NCBI GenBank assembly: GCA_963971425.1
Contig: OZ020520.1
Coordinates: forward strand, 26,939,535 to 27,003,534
Source of the DNA: Bryoerythrophyllum caledonicum
Taxonomy: Eukaryota > Streptophyta > Bryopsida > Pottiales > Pottiaceae
Length of the DNA: 64,000 nt
Reading direction: 5' to 3'
The notes below the pieces were generated by a model, which made no database searches, had not been told where the DNA came from, and saw nothing but the letters and a program-made list of their open reading frames with translations. Of this stretch, positions 1-11,803 are shown piece by piece. A program made the position numbers and the translations under genes. Numbering within the stretch: the stretch's first letter is position 1; each line of letters opens with the position of its first letter.

Positions 1-1208
1 GGTCGGCAATCCGCTCGCAGGCATTGACCCCCACGAAATTATTGACACGGCGCCGTTCTGCCGAGCGCTCAACGAGTACATTACCAACTCCAACAAAGGA
101 AACACGCAGATCACCAACTTGTAAGTGCTCTCTCGAAACTCTAGACGTCGCCTTTTTCCGCCGTAATCGTGAATTTTCTTGACACCTCGAAATCCACTTC
201 TGCAGGCCGCGGAAGTGGAACGTGGCCGTGATAGGGACGCATGACCTGTTCGAGCACCCGCACATCAATGACCTGGCCTACATGCCCGCGACCCGGAATG
301 GCGTGTTCGGGTTCAATATCCTGGTGGGCGGGTTCTTCAGTCCCAAGCGGTGCGCGGAGGCGATCCCCATGGACGCGTGGGTGCCGGTGGACGGCGTGGT
401 GCCGCTCTGTAAGGCGATTCTGGAGACGTACCGTGACCTAGGCACGCGCGGCAACCGCCAGAGGACGCGCATGATGTGGCTGATCGACGAGCTGGGGATC
501 GAGGAGTTCCGCGCTGAGGTGGAACGCCGCATGAGCGAGCCAATCGCGCGCGCGGGCGACGATCTTGTCGACCCGTCCTGGACGCGCCGCAGCTTCTATG
601 GCGTGAACGCGCAGAAGCAGCCGGGGCTCAACTTCGTCGGGCTGCACGTGCCCGTGGGGCGGCTGCAGGCCGCGGAGATGCTGGAGCTCGCCCGCATAGC
701 GGACGAGTACGGCAACGGCGAGCTGCGCATCACGGTGGAGCAGAACCTGATCCTTCCGAACGTGCCTACGGAGAAAGTGGAGCGCTTGCTGCAGGAACCG
801 TTGCTGCAGAGATTCTCGCCCAATCCCACCCCGCTGCTGGCGGGCCTGGTGGCGTGCACGGGGAGCCAGTTCTGCGGGCAGGCCATTGCCGAGACGAAGG
901 CGCGCTCGCTGGAGCTCACGGAGCAGCTGGACGCGACGATGAACACGCCGCGCCCCATTCGTCTGCACTTCACCGGATGCCCCAACACGTGCGCGCAGGT
1001 CCAGGTCGCGGACATCGGATTCATGGGCACCATGGCGCGCGACGAGAACCGCAAGCCCGTGGAGGGCTTCGCCATCTACCTCGGCGGCCGGATCGGGTCG
1101 GACTCACATCTGGGTGAGCTCGTGCACCCGGGCGTGCCGGCCACGCAGCTGCTGCCCGTCGTGCAGGAGCTCATGATCGAGCACTTTGGCGCCACCAGGA
1201 AACAATAA
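1..1208 (+). CDS. NiR: Ferredoxin-nitrite reductase, 3' part (two exons, 5' end outside window)
   Basis: Reduces nitrite to ammonium with six electrons from ferredoxin; a plastid enzyme of nitrate assimilation in plants and algae. The visible exons are 1-120 (partial) and 206-1208, joined by a GT-AG intron (121-205) in consistent phase, giving the family sequence LPRKWNVAVIG across the junction. The cysteine ligands for the 4Fe-4S/siroheme centre are visible as CTGSQFC (C-x5-C, about 855-875) and GCPNTC (C-x3-C, about 978-995), at family-typical spacing. The stop is TAA at 1206-1208. GC content is much higher than in the surrounding DNA, as expected for a well-expressed conserved exon. The N-terminal half, including any transit peptide, lies outside the window. 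No frameshift or missing ligand is seen, so the part present looks functional. Confidence 0.97.
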
Positions 1209-1598
1209 CCCGACTCAGTATCCATGATCATTAAACTTGTAGTATATAAGTCCCCCCAGCTTATGATTCTTGTTATCTCATCCATTTCAGTGCGTGCACC
1301 AAGCGTGCGAATGGGCTTTGTGTGCATGCATGATGAAGGCTGTTCGATCATTGTATAGATTTTAATTTGAAAAAACCACATTATGGCGTGGTAATCTAGT
1401 CATGTACGTCGTTAGCCTAAAACTGTCATGGCTTTGTAATCGTGGGAAATTGGTACGAAATGCGATCGTAGTGGTTTTGAAATTATGTTGCCACAAGTAG
1501 AGGCACGTGGCAATCACGGACGTAATCAATGAACAGGTGCCAGCAATAACAACGTGGAAAAAGGAATGGACACCATGGATTGTCTTCAAACTACATTA
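1209..1598. other. 3' flank of nitrite reductase
   Basis: AT-rich sequence directly after the NiR stop, probably the 3' UTR and downstream spacer. No gene or repeat recognised. Confidence 0.4.
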
Positions 1599-1600
1599 TA

Positions 1601-2182
1601 AGGTAGAGGCACCCAATTCCGATCACTTTAGCCAGATGGGGTGTCAAATGACATTGTATGTCAAAAACAGTTATGTAGAAAGATGCGGAATTAGGAATGT
1701 AACTCAACAAACATTTTTTCAAATTTAATCACAAAGATTTGAAATTGATATATAATTTAGAAGCCCAAAAACCATCAAAGCTGATAATCAAATTCTAGAG
1801 TAGGTGAGATTTGGTGCCCTCCTTCACCCAATGCTAATAAGTGAGTAATAGAGAGAAGACATGCCATGGTTAACCAACTTATGGAAGGTACCCAATAACT
1901 GATCGGCCTTGTCGAACTTTCGAGGCAATGCCACCAATGAGAGCTCAATTGAGGTGAAGCAACCCAAAATTGCACACATCATGACCCAATGCCGATTACG
2001 AGTGGTGTTATCAGAGTTTGAGTCATCGGTTTCAGGTCACGAGATGCACCATTTCAAGCATTTGCCATTTTCATGCACCATGCCATGCACCATTTCAAGC
2101 ATTTGCCATTTTCATGCACCATGCCATTCACACTCTACTGATCGGAATTGGGTGGCCGATCAGAATAGGGTGCCCTCTACCT
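1601..2182. mobile_element. MITE-like element with TA-flanked inverted ends
   Basis: The left end reads AGGTAGAGGCACCCAATTCC and the right end is its imperfect reverse complement (a C/G indel and substitutions near GATC). A TA dinucleotide flanks each side (1599-1600 and 2183-2184), suggesting a Tc1/mariner-Stowaway-like non-autonomous element of about 580 bp. It contains a short direct repeat of about 41 bp (2044-2130; core CATTTCAAGCATTTGCC). No coding capacity. Class assignment is inference from ends and target site only. Confidence 0.5.
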
Positions 2183-2290
2183 TAGTTTTCATCGCAACAA
2201 CAAACATATTACCAGACTATTGGCTTGACTATCATGAGGCCAACTAATCCTTGAGCATCATATTGACTTGACATGTTACCATGTACAATA

Positions 2291-3262
2291 CAGTGGGGTA
2301 TAAAAATAATTCGAATTTTTTGCTTATGTACGTTTCCACACTACACTATTGCCAACTTTGGCGCCCTCCTGAGGGCTGAAAAATTGTCAATTTACCATGA
2401 AATTTTTGAAACAAGATAATTTCTATGTTAAAAAAATGTGTGCCAAATTTCAAGTCTAGATGATGAATACAAAAAAAGATATTAAAAATCTACCAAGATG
2501 TGTAGTTGTGAGCCATTCACAGCTGCCAACTTTGACATCCTCCCTAGGGTTGATTATTTTTTAATTTACCTTGAAATTTTTGGCACAAGATCATCTCTAT
2601 GTTTATAATAAGTGTGCCAAACTCCAAGGCCACATGAAGAATACAAAAAAAGAATATTCAAAATTGTTTCTCATAACTACATATTTTGGTAGATTTTGAA
2701 GATGGTTTTTTGTATTCATCTTGTGGCCTTGAATTTTTGCACACATGTCATCAACATGGAGATGATCTTGTGCCAATAGTTTCATGGTCAATTAACAAAT
2801 TCTCCGACCTAAGGAGGGCGCCAAAGTTGGCAATAGTGAAATGGTTTCCCTAATTGTTTCTCACAACTACACATGTTGGTAGATTTAGATTTGTTTCTTT
2901 TCTTTTGTGGATCTTTTGGACTTGAAATTAAACACACATATAACCAACATAGAGATGGTCTTATGTCCAAAATATCATGGGAAAAAATAAAAAATTGAAC
3001 CCTTGGGAGGGTGTCAAAGTTGGGAGCTGTGAAACTTTTCTTACAACTATCCCATGTTGGTAAATCTTGGATATCTTTTTTTGTATAAATCTCTTGGCCT
3101 TGAAATTTGGCGCACATGTTTTCAACATAGAATTGATCTTGTGCCAAAAATTTCATGGTAAATTGACAATTTTTCAGCCCTCAGGAGGGCGCCAAAGTTG
3201 GCAGTAGTGTAGTATGGAACGGTACATAAGCAAAAAATTCGAATTATTTTTATACCCCACTG
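2291..3262. mobile_element. Foldback transposon with TA-CAGTGGGG ends and modular arms
   Basis: Ends are long near-perfect inverted repeats starting CAGTGGGGTATAAAAATAAT, flanked by TA on both sides (2289-2290, 3263-3264). A TA target site and a CAGTG start are typical of Tc1/mariner elements. Inverted homology runs through nearly the whole 972 bp. Each arm is built from tandem units of about 170 bp beginning GCCAACTTTGGCGCCCTCC and ending near CTACCAACATGTGTAGTTGT: plus-oriented units to about 2690, then minus-oriented units. It is non-coding; a transcript would fold into a long hairpin. Related arrays lie at 13566-14694 and a single unit at about 58350-58500. Confidence 0.75.
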
Positions 3263-3264
3263 TA

Positions 3265-3944
3265 CAAGCACAAACCTGAAGTACACTTATGGAAATCGTG
3301 ATAATGAAGTCTTATTCATCAAGGACACTGACCCGAGAGTAGCCGTCCAATTGTGCAAAAGCAATCGCTTCGCAAAAATGAATGCTCTACATAATCAAGA
3401 ATATCGTATCCTACAGGGAAGTTCATGTATGAAACAAATGAATCTGTACAGTGGCACAATTGCCATGCTCCTTTCACTGACATTGTGAAACTCCCTTGCA
3501 GGAGGTTGAGCAACTATACAAGGACTACGCCTGGACCTTGCAAGGGCCTAGCACCTTTGCATGTTCCATAGAGTCTAAATCTTCACATGTAGCAACTCCT
3601 CGAGATCGGTCCCAAATCCGAAGCTCCAAATCACCACCAGACAAAGGTGACTGTCGTAAACATCTTCAATCCTGCTAAAAATACTGTTGAGAACTCAGAG
3701 TCACTTCCAAGAACTCTGAACCAACCGCAAAAACCACTTAACTGTGTGCCCACCATACAGATGGAGTGGCAACAGATACGACCATACTTACATGGAGTCG
3801 GTGCATGGTACGCAAAATCCACAATCTTACGAGTTGCCGAAAGCTAATCGCCCGCGTACCCAGCCTTCACAACCAGAAGCTCCGTTGCAATGGCAGTCAA
3901 CACAAACGAGGTAAAAACATCAATGACGTGCATAATTGTCTCGG
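3265..3944. other. Downstream region of the coiled-coil protein gene
   Basis: No convincing coding region. It lies immediately 3' of the minus-strand gene ending at 3945, so it may hold its 3' UTR. ORFs here are short, overlap on both strands and show no recognisable domain. Confidence 0.3.
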
Positions 3945-4784
3945 TCAATCTGAACTGCCATAGTCAGAACAAGCATCGTCATGCTCATCAACGACACTGA
4001 TACAAGAACCACCTCTCCGCAACCTCTGCCTCAGTTCATTTGCTTCCTGCTGCGCCAAAAAGAGCCGCTCCTTCAATGTCAGGTTCTCGTCTTCCAGGTA
4101 GGCTATGTGGCTTTCCTGCTCTGCAAGACGGACTTCCATAAGCTGTGTCCTATGGCTAAGACCGTTCCCCGAAGGCAAAGTCATTTCAAAGCGGCTGACA
4201 TCATGATCTAGCTGCTGCTCTACCTGCTGCACAGACTGAGAACCACCCTGGACATGAGTACTGGCATGCGAGGGTTCATTGCCACACGACTTGAGGTGAA
4301 TAAGACCTTCCATAGACCCATAGCCATAATCCTTGACATCTCCTTCCGGACCATCCCTAGACAGCGGTGCAGGAGACGCAAAAACAGGAGTAGAAACAAA
4401 ACTGGGAGTGGCGGGAGTAGCAGGAGAGGCTGAGGAAGCCAAGCCCCCGGACTGGCGAACTCTCATCAGATACGAGCTATCGTTGAAAGGCGCCCGGGGC
4501 GGCACACGCGGAGTGGCGCTTTTCCTACGCTTCGGAAAGTGCCTGCGCGTCCTGATACGGTTCTGGCGCTGCAACTCCATCAACCTCGGCGGATCGTACA
4601 TGCCCGCACCACCAATCGCCGCCACTCCACTTCCAAACGCCGCCGCCGACGACGACGACGGCTTGTTCCTCTTCCGAGGCCGCACGTTGTTCTGCCCGCC
4701 GTTGCTCCTCCACTGCCGCTTCTGGAAACCTCTGGAAACCCCATAACTGGCCTGCTGACCAGCAAAGAACATCCCAGAGTCCAT
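3945..4784 (-). CDS. Conserved plant-type protein with C-terminal coiled coil, unknown function
   Basis: A single-exon ORF of about 279 residues if translation starts at the ATG at 4784 (MDSGMFFAG); an in-frame ATG 12 codons upstream is possible but its leader looks less natural. The N-terminal third is rich in Arg/Lys and Asn (RPRKRNKPSSSS, then RNRIRTRRHFPKRRK), suggesting a nuclear or nucleic-acid-contacting protein. Middle motifs NDSSYLMRVRQSGG and DYGYGSMEGLIHL, and the later LDHDVSRFEM, match my recollection of an uncharacterised conserved land-plant family. The last 80 residues form a leucine-heptad coiled coil (HIAYLEDENLTLKERLF and QQEANELRQRLRR) followed by an acidic tail. No enzymatic motif is visible. 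It is intact, and GC-rich compared with its flanks. Confidence 0.75.
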   Translation of the reverse strand: MDSGMFFAGQQASYGVSRGFQKRQWRSNGGQNNVRPRKRNKPSSSSAAAFGSGVAAIGGAGMYDPPRLMELQRQNRIRTRRHFPKRRKSATPRVPPRAPFNDSSYLMRVRQSGGLASSASPATPATPSFVSTPVFASPAPLSRDGPEGDVKDYGYGSMEGLIHLKSCGNEPSHASTHVQGGSQSVQQVEQQLDHDVSRFEMTLPSGNGLSHRTQLMEVRLAEQESHIAYLEDENLTLKERLFLAQQEANELRQRLRRGGSCISVVDEHDDACSDYGSSD

Positions 4785-5560
4785 TCTTAACAACAAAACA
4801 CTTAGACTACAAGGAAGCACACTAAATCAAACCAACAGGTCGAACCACAAACGCCTCCTGCACGGCCGAGTGCTTCCACACCGTCCTCCTCCCACAGAAA
4901 AGGGCAAAGTCCGAGCGGATCTGTTCGCCTCTGCCAAACAAAACAGTCCCCCAGTAAACCCGAGCAAAGAGAAACTTCCACGCACGGAAAAGCTTCAACA
5001 GAGCCAAAGCGCCAAACAAGCAAGGGTTTCAAGGGCTCCTCTATCGACACAAAAGGGCCACTGGTCGCGTCTTCGAGCGAATTAAAACAGGTCCCAAGGC
5101 AAATCAAAATTCCAAACCGCCGGGCCGAAACTCGCACACTTCACTCTCTCTCCGACCTCACGAAACACGAGCTTGATACGATGAAACCCTCAACGAGCGC
5201 TCCCATGAAAGCTTGAAAGAAAGCGAGACGACAGGCGAAGATGAGGCGGGGAGGCCTATGACCACGGAAAGGCAGTCTACGACCGCGGAGATGAGGCCTA
5301 CGACCACGGCCGGGATATATTCGCCCGTGATGATTTCCTTACACTTTGGTAGATATGGCGCCAGTGATCACGCGATTGAGATCTGTAACGAGGGGATGAT
5401 TATCTACTGATTTGGTAGATGTGGGTCTGTTGGAGGGCCCATGTTTCTGACACGACGACGGAGGATGTAACGATAACCGATGGCTGCCACGTGGATGTCT
5501 CCTTTTTTCATCCACCATCTGCTTCTCTGTTCGTTAGTTCATCCTCCATCGAAGGGAATT
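4785..5560. promoter_or_regulatory. Upstream region of the coiled-coil protein gene
   Basis: A GC-richer region directly upstream of the minus-strand gene, likely its 5' UTR and promoter. It includes short repeats around 5240-5320 based on ATGAGGC...GACCACGG. No specific promoter element can be assigned. Confidence 0.3.
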
Positions 5561-5689
5561 ATGGATGGATGAAGTAGGCCTATGGATGTCGGTTGACAAA
5601 TTTAAAAATGGACTTTACTGTAGAAATGGTGGAATTCATTTTGATTTTTTGAATGATTGTGATGTATACCTTCTTTATGGATTTGTGTT

Positions 5690-6140
5690 GATGTTATATT
5701 TTTACCCTCGAGGGACCAAGTGTTCGGAAATGGCAATTTGAAGGTTCGGCTTGGTTCCTATGACGTCAATTTCTAACGTTCCCCTTTGAATTTTTTTAGT
5801 GTAGAAGGGCATTACAAAAACCTTAGTGGGAGAACACTTTTTTTTTTTTGAATCCAACATTTCATGAAAAAGTTATAGGGTTTTCAATTTCAAACGGGGA
5901 GAGCGGGCACGTCGGGCACCTCCAAAAACTTTGGGTAGGACATTATTGAATGTGAGATTTTCAATACTGGCAAGTAATATAATTTCCTTTCATATTGTCA
6001 AAAAGAAGTTCTTGTCTTTAGTGAAAATAGAATACCGATCTAAGTCAAACATTTTCACACATTATCGGGCAAGGGAAAAAAAATTCTTGCACTTCTAACG
6101 CTATAATTTTCAAATCCGTGCAATTGATTGCAATGGAAAA
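5690..6140. repeat. Dispersed repeat, copy 1 (second copy at 42.47-42.9 kb)
   Basis: Shares long blocks with 42470-42890, including TAGAAGGGCATTAC, TTTCAAACGGGGAGAGC and TGTGAGATTTTCAATACT. The two copies are collinear in the same orientation with many substitutions and small indels. It is non-coding, and no ends could be defined, so the element class is unknown. Confidence 0.65.
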
Positions 6141-6359
6141 ACAATGGTATGTTTATATAGAAGTCTATTTTGAGGTCTTATGGCTAAAAATGCAAAATTT
6201 TACTCAAAAATGTGATTTTCATGCCTCTTTATGGTAGTGGCAGTTTTGGACTCGTTTTTCCCTCTTAAATGCCTTGGTCTTTAGGGGTTCAAGAGATTAT
6301 CCAAAATATATTTTTTAAACATGTATAATTTTCTTCGAGGTGTATACATGTATAGGATT

Positions 6360-7610
6360 CTAATAGAACACGCCTCCAAACCACACAAACAAGCCCATCC
6401 CACCCCCTATGACTATCAAGAAGACCAATGGCCCAACATGGAAGATACACCCACTGACAAAGGCCCCATACAATTCTTAGACAAGCACTTATAACAACAT
6501 GATAGAATAAATAAATTAGTCATTGCTATGCATTTATCATCACTGACAACCGAACAACTCGCTTCATCAAACTTTGAACCGGACAATACATGGGCAACGC
6601 CTATAAACAGCTATACTTTGGACATATAAAAGATTTTCCAACATAACATGCCCAATATGCAACGCTACACATGGCTTCACCTATTGTTAAAATGCCAACA
6701 ACTCCAGATATATGCATTAATTGCTAAACGACACAACAAAGATGTAGAGGAACTCAGGGAAATGCTAATCTCCTTTAATAATCCAGATGGTACATCCTCA
6801 TAAATTCTGGAATACTCAACAACCGCCCACCAGAAAACATAGTCCTAAATTGGCTTTTACACTGCACATGCAACCTCCAACAATACCAATGAAACACTAG
6901 ATTTAAGTAAGTTGTATTATTTGTTTGAGACTCTGTCTTAATGCCAACCCTCCAAACAAAATTGATCCAAACATAACCATTCAATTTATTGAATTCGCAT
7001 ACTGCAATGACAAATTCTTGGCTCAATCGATAACAAACAAAACAAACAAATATTAGCCAGTCATAGATAGCATCACAAACCATGGTTGGAAAGTTGACCC
7101 TATCATCATTATGATTGATGGTGCCAAGGCTACAACACACATACCACCAATAACAAAGCTTGCTGATAGATTTAGAAATATCAACACCATCATTTACACC
7201 AGGTTATATCCATATATACTACTATACAAAAGATGCCTAGAAAATACAACCACTACCAACAACAAAGGACCCACCATAGCTAAATACATATAGTGACTAC
7301 GCCAATACAATAACAATATTAATAAAAAATAATTAAGTATTGAGAATACCTCCTTCACAATACCTTTAACACTCTAGAACATAACAAAATCATCATTAAT
7401 ACCAAGATGTAGAGGGTGACACTTCTCCGTCTTTACTAGTCACTAGCTACTGGTTACTTGTTCCACAGTGTCTAGCCACGCAAGAGGGCAATACAATTCT
7501 CTTCCACTTATCCTTGTCATGTGGACATTGAGATAGTGACGGGAACAATAGACAGTTTATTCACGTTGCCCTCTTCCAGAGTTCTTACTACTATTATTAC
7601 TACTATATAG
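6360..7610 (+). pseudogene. Decayed LINE 3' fragment (RNase H tail, zinc-knuckle-like and endonuclease-like regions)
   Basis: A degenerate copy of the LINE at 9745-12064. Recognisable remnants in order are: a block matching KEDTPDKGP (about 6440-6470); remnants of the CPIC...WLHVLLKCQ region (about 6650-6710); EFAYCNDKF-like endonuclease remnants (about 6990-7020); and a DGAKATTHIPP segment matching AGARATTFIPS (about 7115-7150). It ends in the same 3' tail (TTTATTCACGTTGCCCTC, then a TTC/TAC-rich tract to about 7610). Many stops and frameshifts make it non-functional. Confidence 0.75.
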
Positions 7611-9744
7611 AGTTCTTGGTATAGCATATAATATCAATAATAAAATATTTTTCCTTTTGTAATTAATAATGTTAGATCTAAAGGATCTCAAAGTTATCAA
7701 TTTTCAATGGTAACACATTCTTTTCACAACATGATTGTAAAGAAAATTGAGATTCATAGAATTCATGTATATGATGCAACCTTCAAGATCATTTTTGAAA
7801 TTTGATTTATACAAAAATATCCACATTTGATAACATTTAAACTATTCAGTTTTAAATTTTCTTAAGTTATTTAGTATTATTTGGATTATCACTAACCATC
7901 ATAGAAAATAATACTTATAATTAAATAATAACCAATATAAAGGAATGTTAAATATTGATTCAACAATTTTTTATAACAATTTTAGTTTAGATGTAAAAAA
8001 TGTGATCAATATTTTAAATGTTGTGACGTTTCTACAACATAATAATAATATATCCTAAAGATTGATGAGATTTTACTATAATTTCATTTTGAATGATTTA
8101 TAAAAAAAATCATGTATATAAAATTTAAATCATGCATATGTTGCAACCTTCAAGATAGTTCAAAAATGAGCGTGGAGTGATCCAAGTCACTCACAAATAT
8201 CAAATAGTGGACCTATGCATCCTCAAATTCAAAACAATGTCAATAAGTTAATATTGAAAGGACTTCCTTCTTACATCATCAATGAAATTCCATCCTTTTG
8301 CCTTCAATAAAAAAACAAATTCACAACTACATCTATTGAATCAAATTGTCAAGGTAATACAAGCTAAAATTGAACAATATAGCATGTACAAAGCTTTACT
8401 AATGTGAATAATTACATGCATAAACCTTAGATCTTTCACAAGATGTTCATCACTAGATTACAAAAAAAAATCACAACAAATTGATGAATAATGGCATATA
8501 TTGCCAAATCAAAGGTTGAGTCGCATAACAATCATGTAAATCAATATTTAAAAATTGATGACACCAATGTTTAAATATAACTTACATGCCATCAAGTCAT
8601 CTTTAAATAATTTTGTCACCTAAATACATGAAAGAAGAAAAACTCAATTTTAATTGAAATATTTTGAAACTCGATTTTGATAGAAATTATATTGACTCTA
8701 AGAAATTATTTTGAAAATAATTTGTAAAAAATTAAGAGCACAAATAAAATGTCACGTATCAAAGATTGATTAGATGATTAGTATACTAATGAATATTTGT
8801 ATTTTATTATAGTATGTAATATTTATATAATTATAATAAATTATTTGAAAAATGATACAAGGAAAAGCAAAATGTTTGATTTGAGTTAAAAACAAGATTT
8901 AATTTAATAACAAGTTTTTCAAGTAATCTAAATTATGTTATTGTTTATTTTAGATAATCCAAGAAAATATCGTTATTTATGTTTAAAGTTTCCCACAATT
9001 GTGTTTATTGCATTTAGAATATCCTTACTTTATTTTAAAGGCCCAATGTGAAAAAGAACTATATTGCCACGAGCTAGTGCAATACCATATCTTCATGGAC
9101 TAGAAAAACTGAGATTGTTGAAACTTGCTTGGAAGAAAAAGTGACCCTTAAGGGCAAATGGTCCTTTAAGAACTAAAATGCTATTAGTTGAATACAATAT
9201 CTCTATTGCATAAATTTTACTTAGATACATATTGATAGAACAATAGGTAGCAAAAATCAACCATGGGTTGAACAACAAAGTAGACCCTGCCAACAAACAA
9301 AAATTTCCAAACCTAAGAGTTTTATTGAAAGTGTACAAGGCAGTGATTCCAAATGCAACCATGTACCCTAGAAATGAGTAGTTGAACTGAAAGTCAGATA
9401 CAAAAATTGAAGGAAGAAAAAGACAAGGCAACATTAACATGTCAATCTAGATTTAGGAGGTGGAGGAAATTTGGGCTTTGCCATGGATGTAAAATCAAGC
9501 CTATGTGGATGACCATTCAATATTTTTGATGACGTGGTAAGACAATCAATTATTTGACCAAATGAATTACATGGAATTCGTAGAGACCAACCAATTGTAG
9601 ATGGGGTGCGATGTATATAGTGATGGAGTTGGTGGGGTGCAAATCAGTTGAAGAAGAGTCATTCCATGTACTGAAAGAGGTAACCAAGGGATGGTGGAAT
9701 TGATGAAGGAAAGGAAGATGGAGTGATAGGTGGGTTGATTGTGG
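7611..9744. other. AT-rich intergenic stretch
   Basis: Very AT-rich sequence with poly-A and poly-T runs. I see no supported gene, and the ORFs here look random. The duplicated phrase ATGCAACCTTCAAGAT (near 7776 and 8137) hints at old repeats. Confidence 0.4.
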
Positions 9745-10320
9745 ATTCTCCCCATTTGAAAGGGATAAAATATTCGGCTCTCTAAGTAAATCCTTTGACC
9801 ACAAATGGATCGGTAATGGTATAGCACACCTCCACAACAAAGAAGAAACACAACAAACACTACAGTGGGCACGCCTTGCAGCCAAAAATGATCCAAACCA
9901 CACATCTACACTCATCATCACCCCAGACAAAAATTGGTACCAAAACTTTAAACAACAATTAAGTCCATTCCCAGACTCCCATATCATTGCCATATTTGAA
10001 GCAGATTCAATACCATACGAAGAACCCACTATCCCCCCTGAACTAAAAAAACTTCGGATAGAACCATCCACACTACAAATAATATGTGTCCACCACCACA
10101 ATCAAACTCTTGGCACCCAAGCACAAATGGTAGAACTTACCTCCATTGCCAAAACTCTAAACATACATCGGCTATACACAAAGATAGCCCCACCAATACC
10201 AATACAAACACCCGTCAACAAAAACAAAAAATGGTCAAAACTAAAATATAGCAATAATACACTCGACTACCGCTGAAAATCCCCACCCCTACCGGACTAC
10301 CAAACCACCACCTCACCAAA
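9745..10320 (+). pseudogene. LINE-encoded conserved segment upstream of RNase H, function unknown
   Basis: The reading starts around DKIFGSLSKSFDHKW and continues through GNGIAH, EETQQTLQWARLAAK, LIITPDKNWYQN and FEADSIPYEEPT. The same sequence recurs in the minus-strand LINE halves at about 56.5-56.7 kb and about 32.55-32.74 kb, so it belongs to the element. I do not recognise the domain with confidence. The pattern of hydrophobic strands followed by P-x2-W is weakly reminiscent of phage-type adenine methyltransferases, but no definite catalytic motif is visible. A TGA at about 10274 interrupts the frame before the RNase H. Confidence 0.5.
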
Positions 10321-11239
10321 ATTTGACCCCGCACATAGCTACTACACCGATGGCTCCTTCAAACCACCATAACAAATTAGTCCAGGTAACTAGGGCAGAG
10401 AAAAAGCCGGTTAAGGAATCCATAACCCTACAAAAGAAATCCAATTAGCCAAAAGGCTACACGGACTACAAAATATCCTTAGAGCTGAACTCATGGCCAT
10501 CCACAAAACACTCAAAATTGTCACAAAAAAATACAATAATGAACCAGTACACATTTTCACAGACTGCATTAACACACTATATCTATTAAATACCCAAATA
10601 ACACATCCTACCCTTCACAATAGCCAACCCAACCAAATCATACTAAAATCAATGGTCCAATTGATATTAAAACGAAGACAAACCAGAACACTCCATAAAG
10701 TTCGAGCCCATGCCAATATTGCCGGTAATGAACAAGCGGACAAACTTGCAAAAGAGGGACGTGAAAAATCACACAAAATTGCCAAAGATCCACACAAACA
10801 CGCCCACGCCACTCCATACTACTTCCAAAAAGAAGACTGGCCCTCCAAAGAAGACACGCCCGATAAAGGACCGGTTAGATTCCTGAACAAGTATCTCAAA
10901 AAACAAGACCTATATAACAACCTTGACATAATCTCAGAAAACTTCCCTAACATAGAAAAGTCGACTAGTAACAACAACATAGACAATGAACTATCAACAA
11001 ACTTTTGGAAAAATCTCATCATCACCGACTCGCAAATTACATACCTTATCAAATTCCGTACCGGACAATACATGGGAAACGCCCAAAAACAACTCTTCTT
11101 TGGTATTGAAAGATTTCCATCCATTACATGCCCAATATGTACCTCCACGGATCCCGACACATGGCTGCATGTTCTCCTTAAATGTCAAAACCACCACTTA
11201 CACTCCCTAATTGTCAAAAGACATAACAAAGCCATATGA
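10321..11239 (+). pseudogene. LINE RNase H domain plus cysteine/histidine-rich tail
   Basis: RNase HI catalytic residues can be placed in order: Asp in YTDGSF (about 10345), Glu in RAELMAIHKTL (about 10485), Asp in FTDCIN (about 10558), and the C-terminal signature HKVRAHANIAGNEQADKLA (about 10694-10750) with its conserved His and Asp. Stops between the first Asp and the Glu (near 10370-10420) break the domain; from 10493 the frame is open for 248 codons. The C-terminal part has CPIC...TWLHVLLKCQNHH, a putative zinc-binding module typical of LINE C-termini. The role would be removing the RNA strand during target-primed reverse transcription. Confidence 0.8.
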
Positions 11240-11290
11240 GAAATCCGTAAACTAATCACCTCCTATAACAAAACAAGATGTTTCATCCTC

Positions 11291-11803
11291 ATGAATGCCA
11301 ACACCTTCAATAACAACCCACAAGAAAATACGGTCCCACAATGGCTACTCCCATGCACATGTATAACTCAACGGTGCTACTGCAACGCTCGATTCAAACC
11401 GGACATACTCTGCGTTAGAGGCCTACCATACAATGACCCCCCACCCGACCACATAAATCAAGATTACACCATACAATTCATCGAATTTACATATTGTAAT
11501 GATAGATTCTCCCCAGAAACAATCGAAAACAAAATCAATAAATACCAACCACTTATTGACGACATCACTGCCCTCGGATGGAAAGTGGACTCCCTCATTG
11601 TAATCATAGCCGGCGCTCGCGCCACCACCTTTATCCCATCTATGAAAACACTAGAAGATACCTTCAAAATTCCTATTGACACAATTACAAACACTTTCAA
11701 AAATATCAACATCATTGCCATGCAACATGCTATGTCCATCCTCATACATAAACTGAAAATTGAAAACAACCAAGCCCTTTCCGTTCCACAAGACCCCCCT
11801 TAA
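11291..11803 (+). pseudogene. LINE C-terminal restriction-like endonuclease-type domain
   Basis: An open frame of 170 codons. The pattern RFKPDILCVRGLP, then FIEFTYCNDRF, then ENKINKYQPLI matches the PD...(D/E)...K-x2-KY layout of the restriction-like endonuclease at the C-terminus of R2-type LINEs, which nicks target DNA. The following AGARATTFIPS is shared by every copy in the window. It lies directly after the RNase H and cysteine-rich region, separated by stops near 11239. An RNase H combined with this nuclease type is unusual; from memory, green-algal Dualen/RandI LINEs carry both. Assignment rests on motif pattern only. Confidence 0.6.

Noticed and set aside
278-1075. Long minus-strand ORFs antisense to nitrite reductase
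   Set aside because: They are shadows produced by GC-rich codon usage of the NiR exon.
7111-7293. Small plus-strand ORF at 7111 as an independent gene
   Set aside because: It is the decayed C-terminal end of the LINE fragment at 6360-7610 (matches the AGARATTF region).
9093-9440. 115-codon minus-strand ORF in AT-rich DNA
   Set aside because: No recognisable motif, atypical composition and no supporting neighbours; likely chance.
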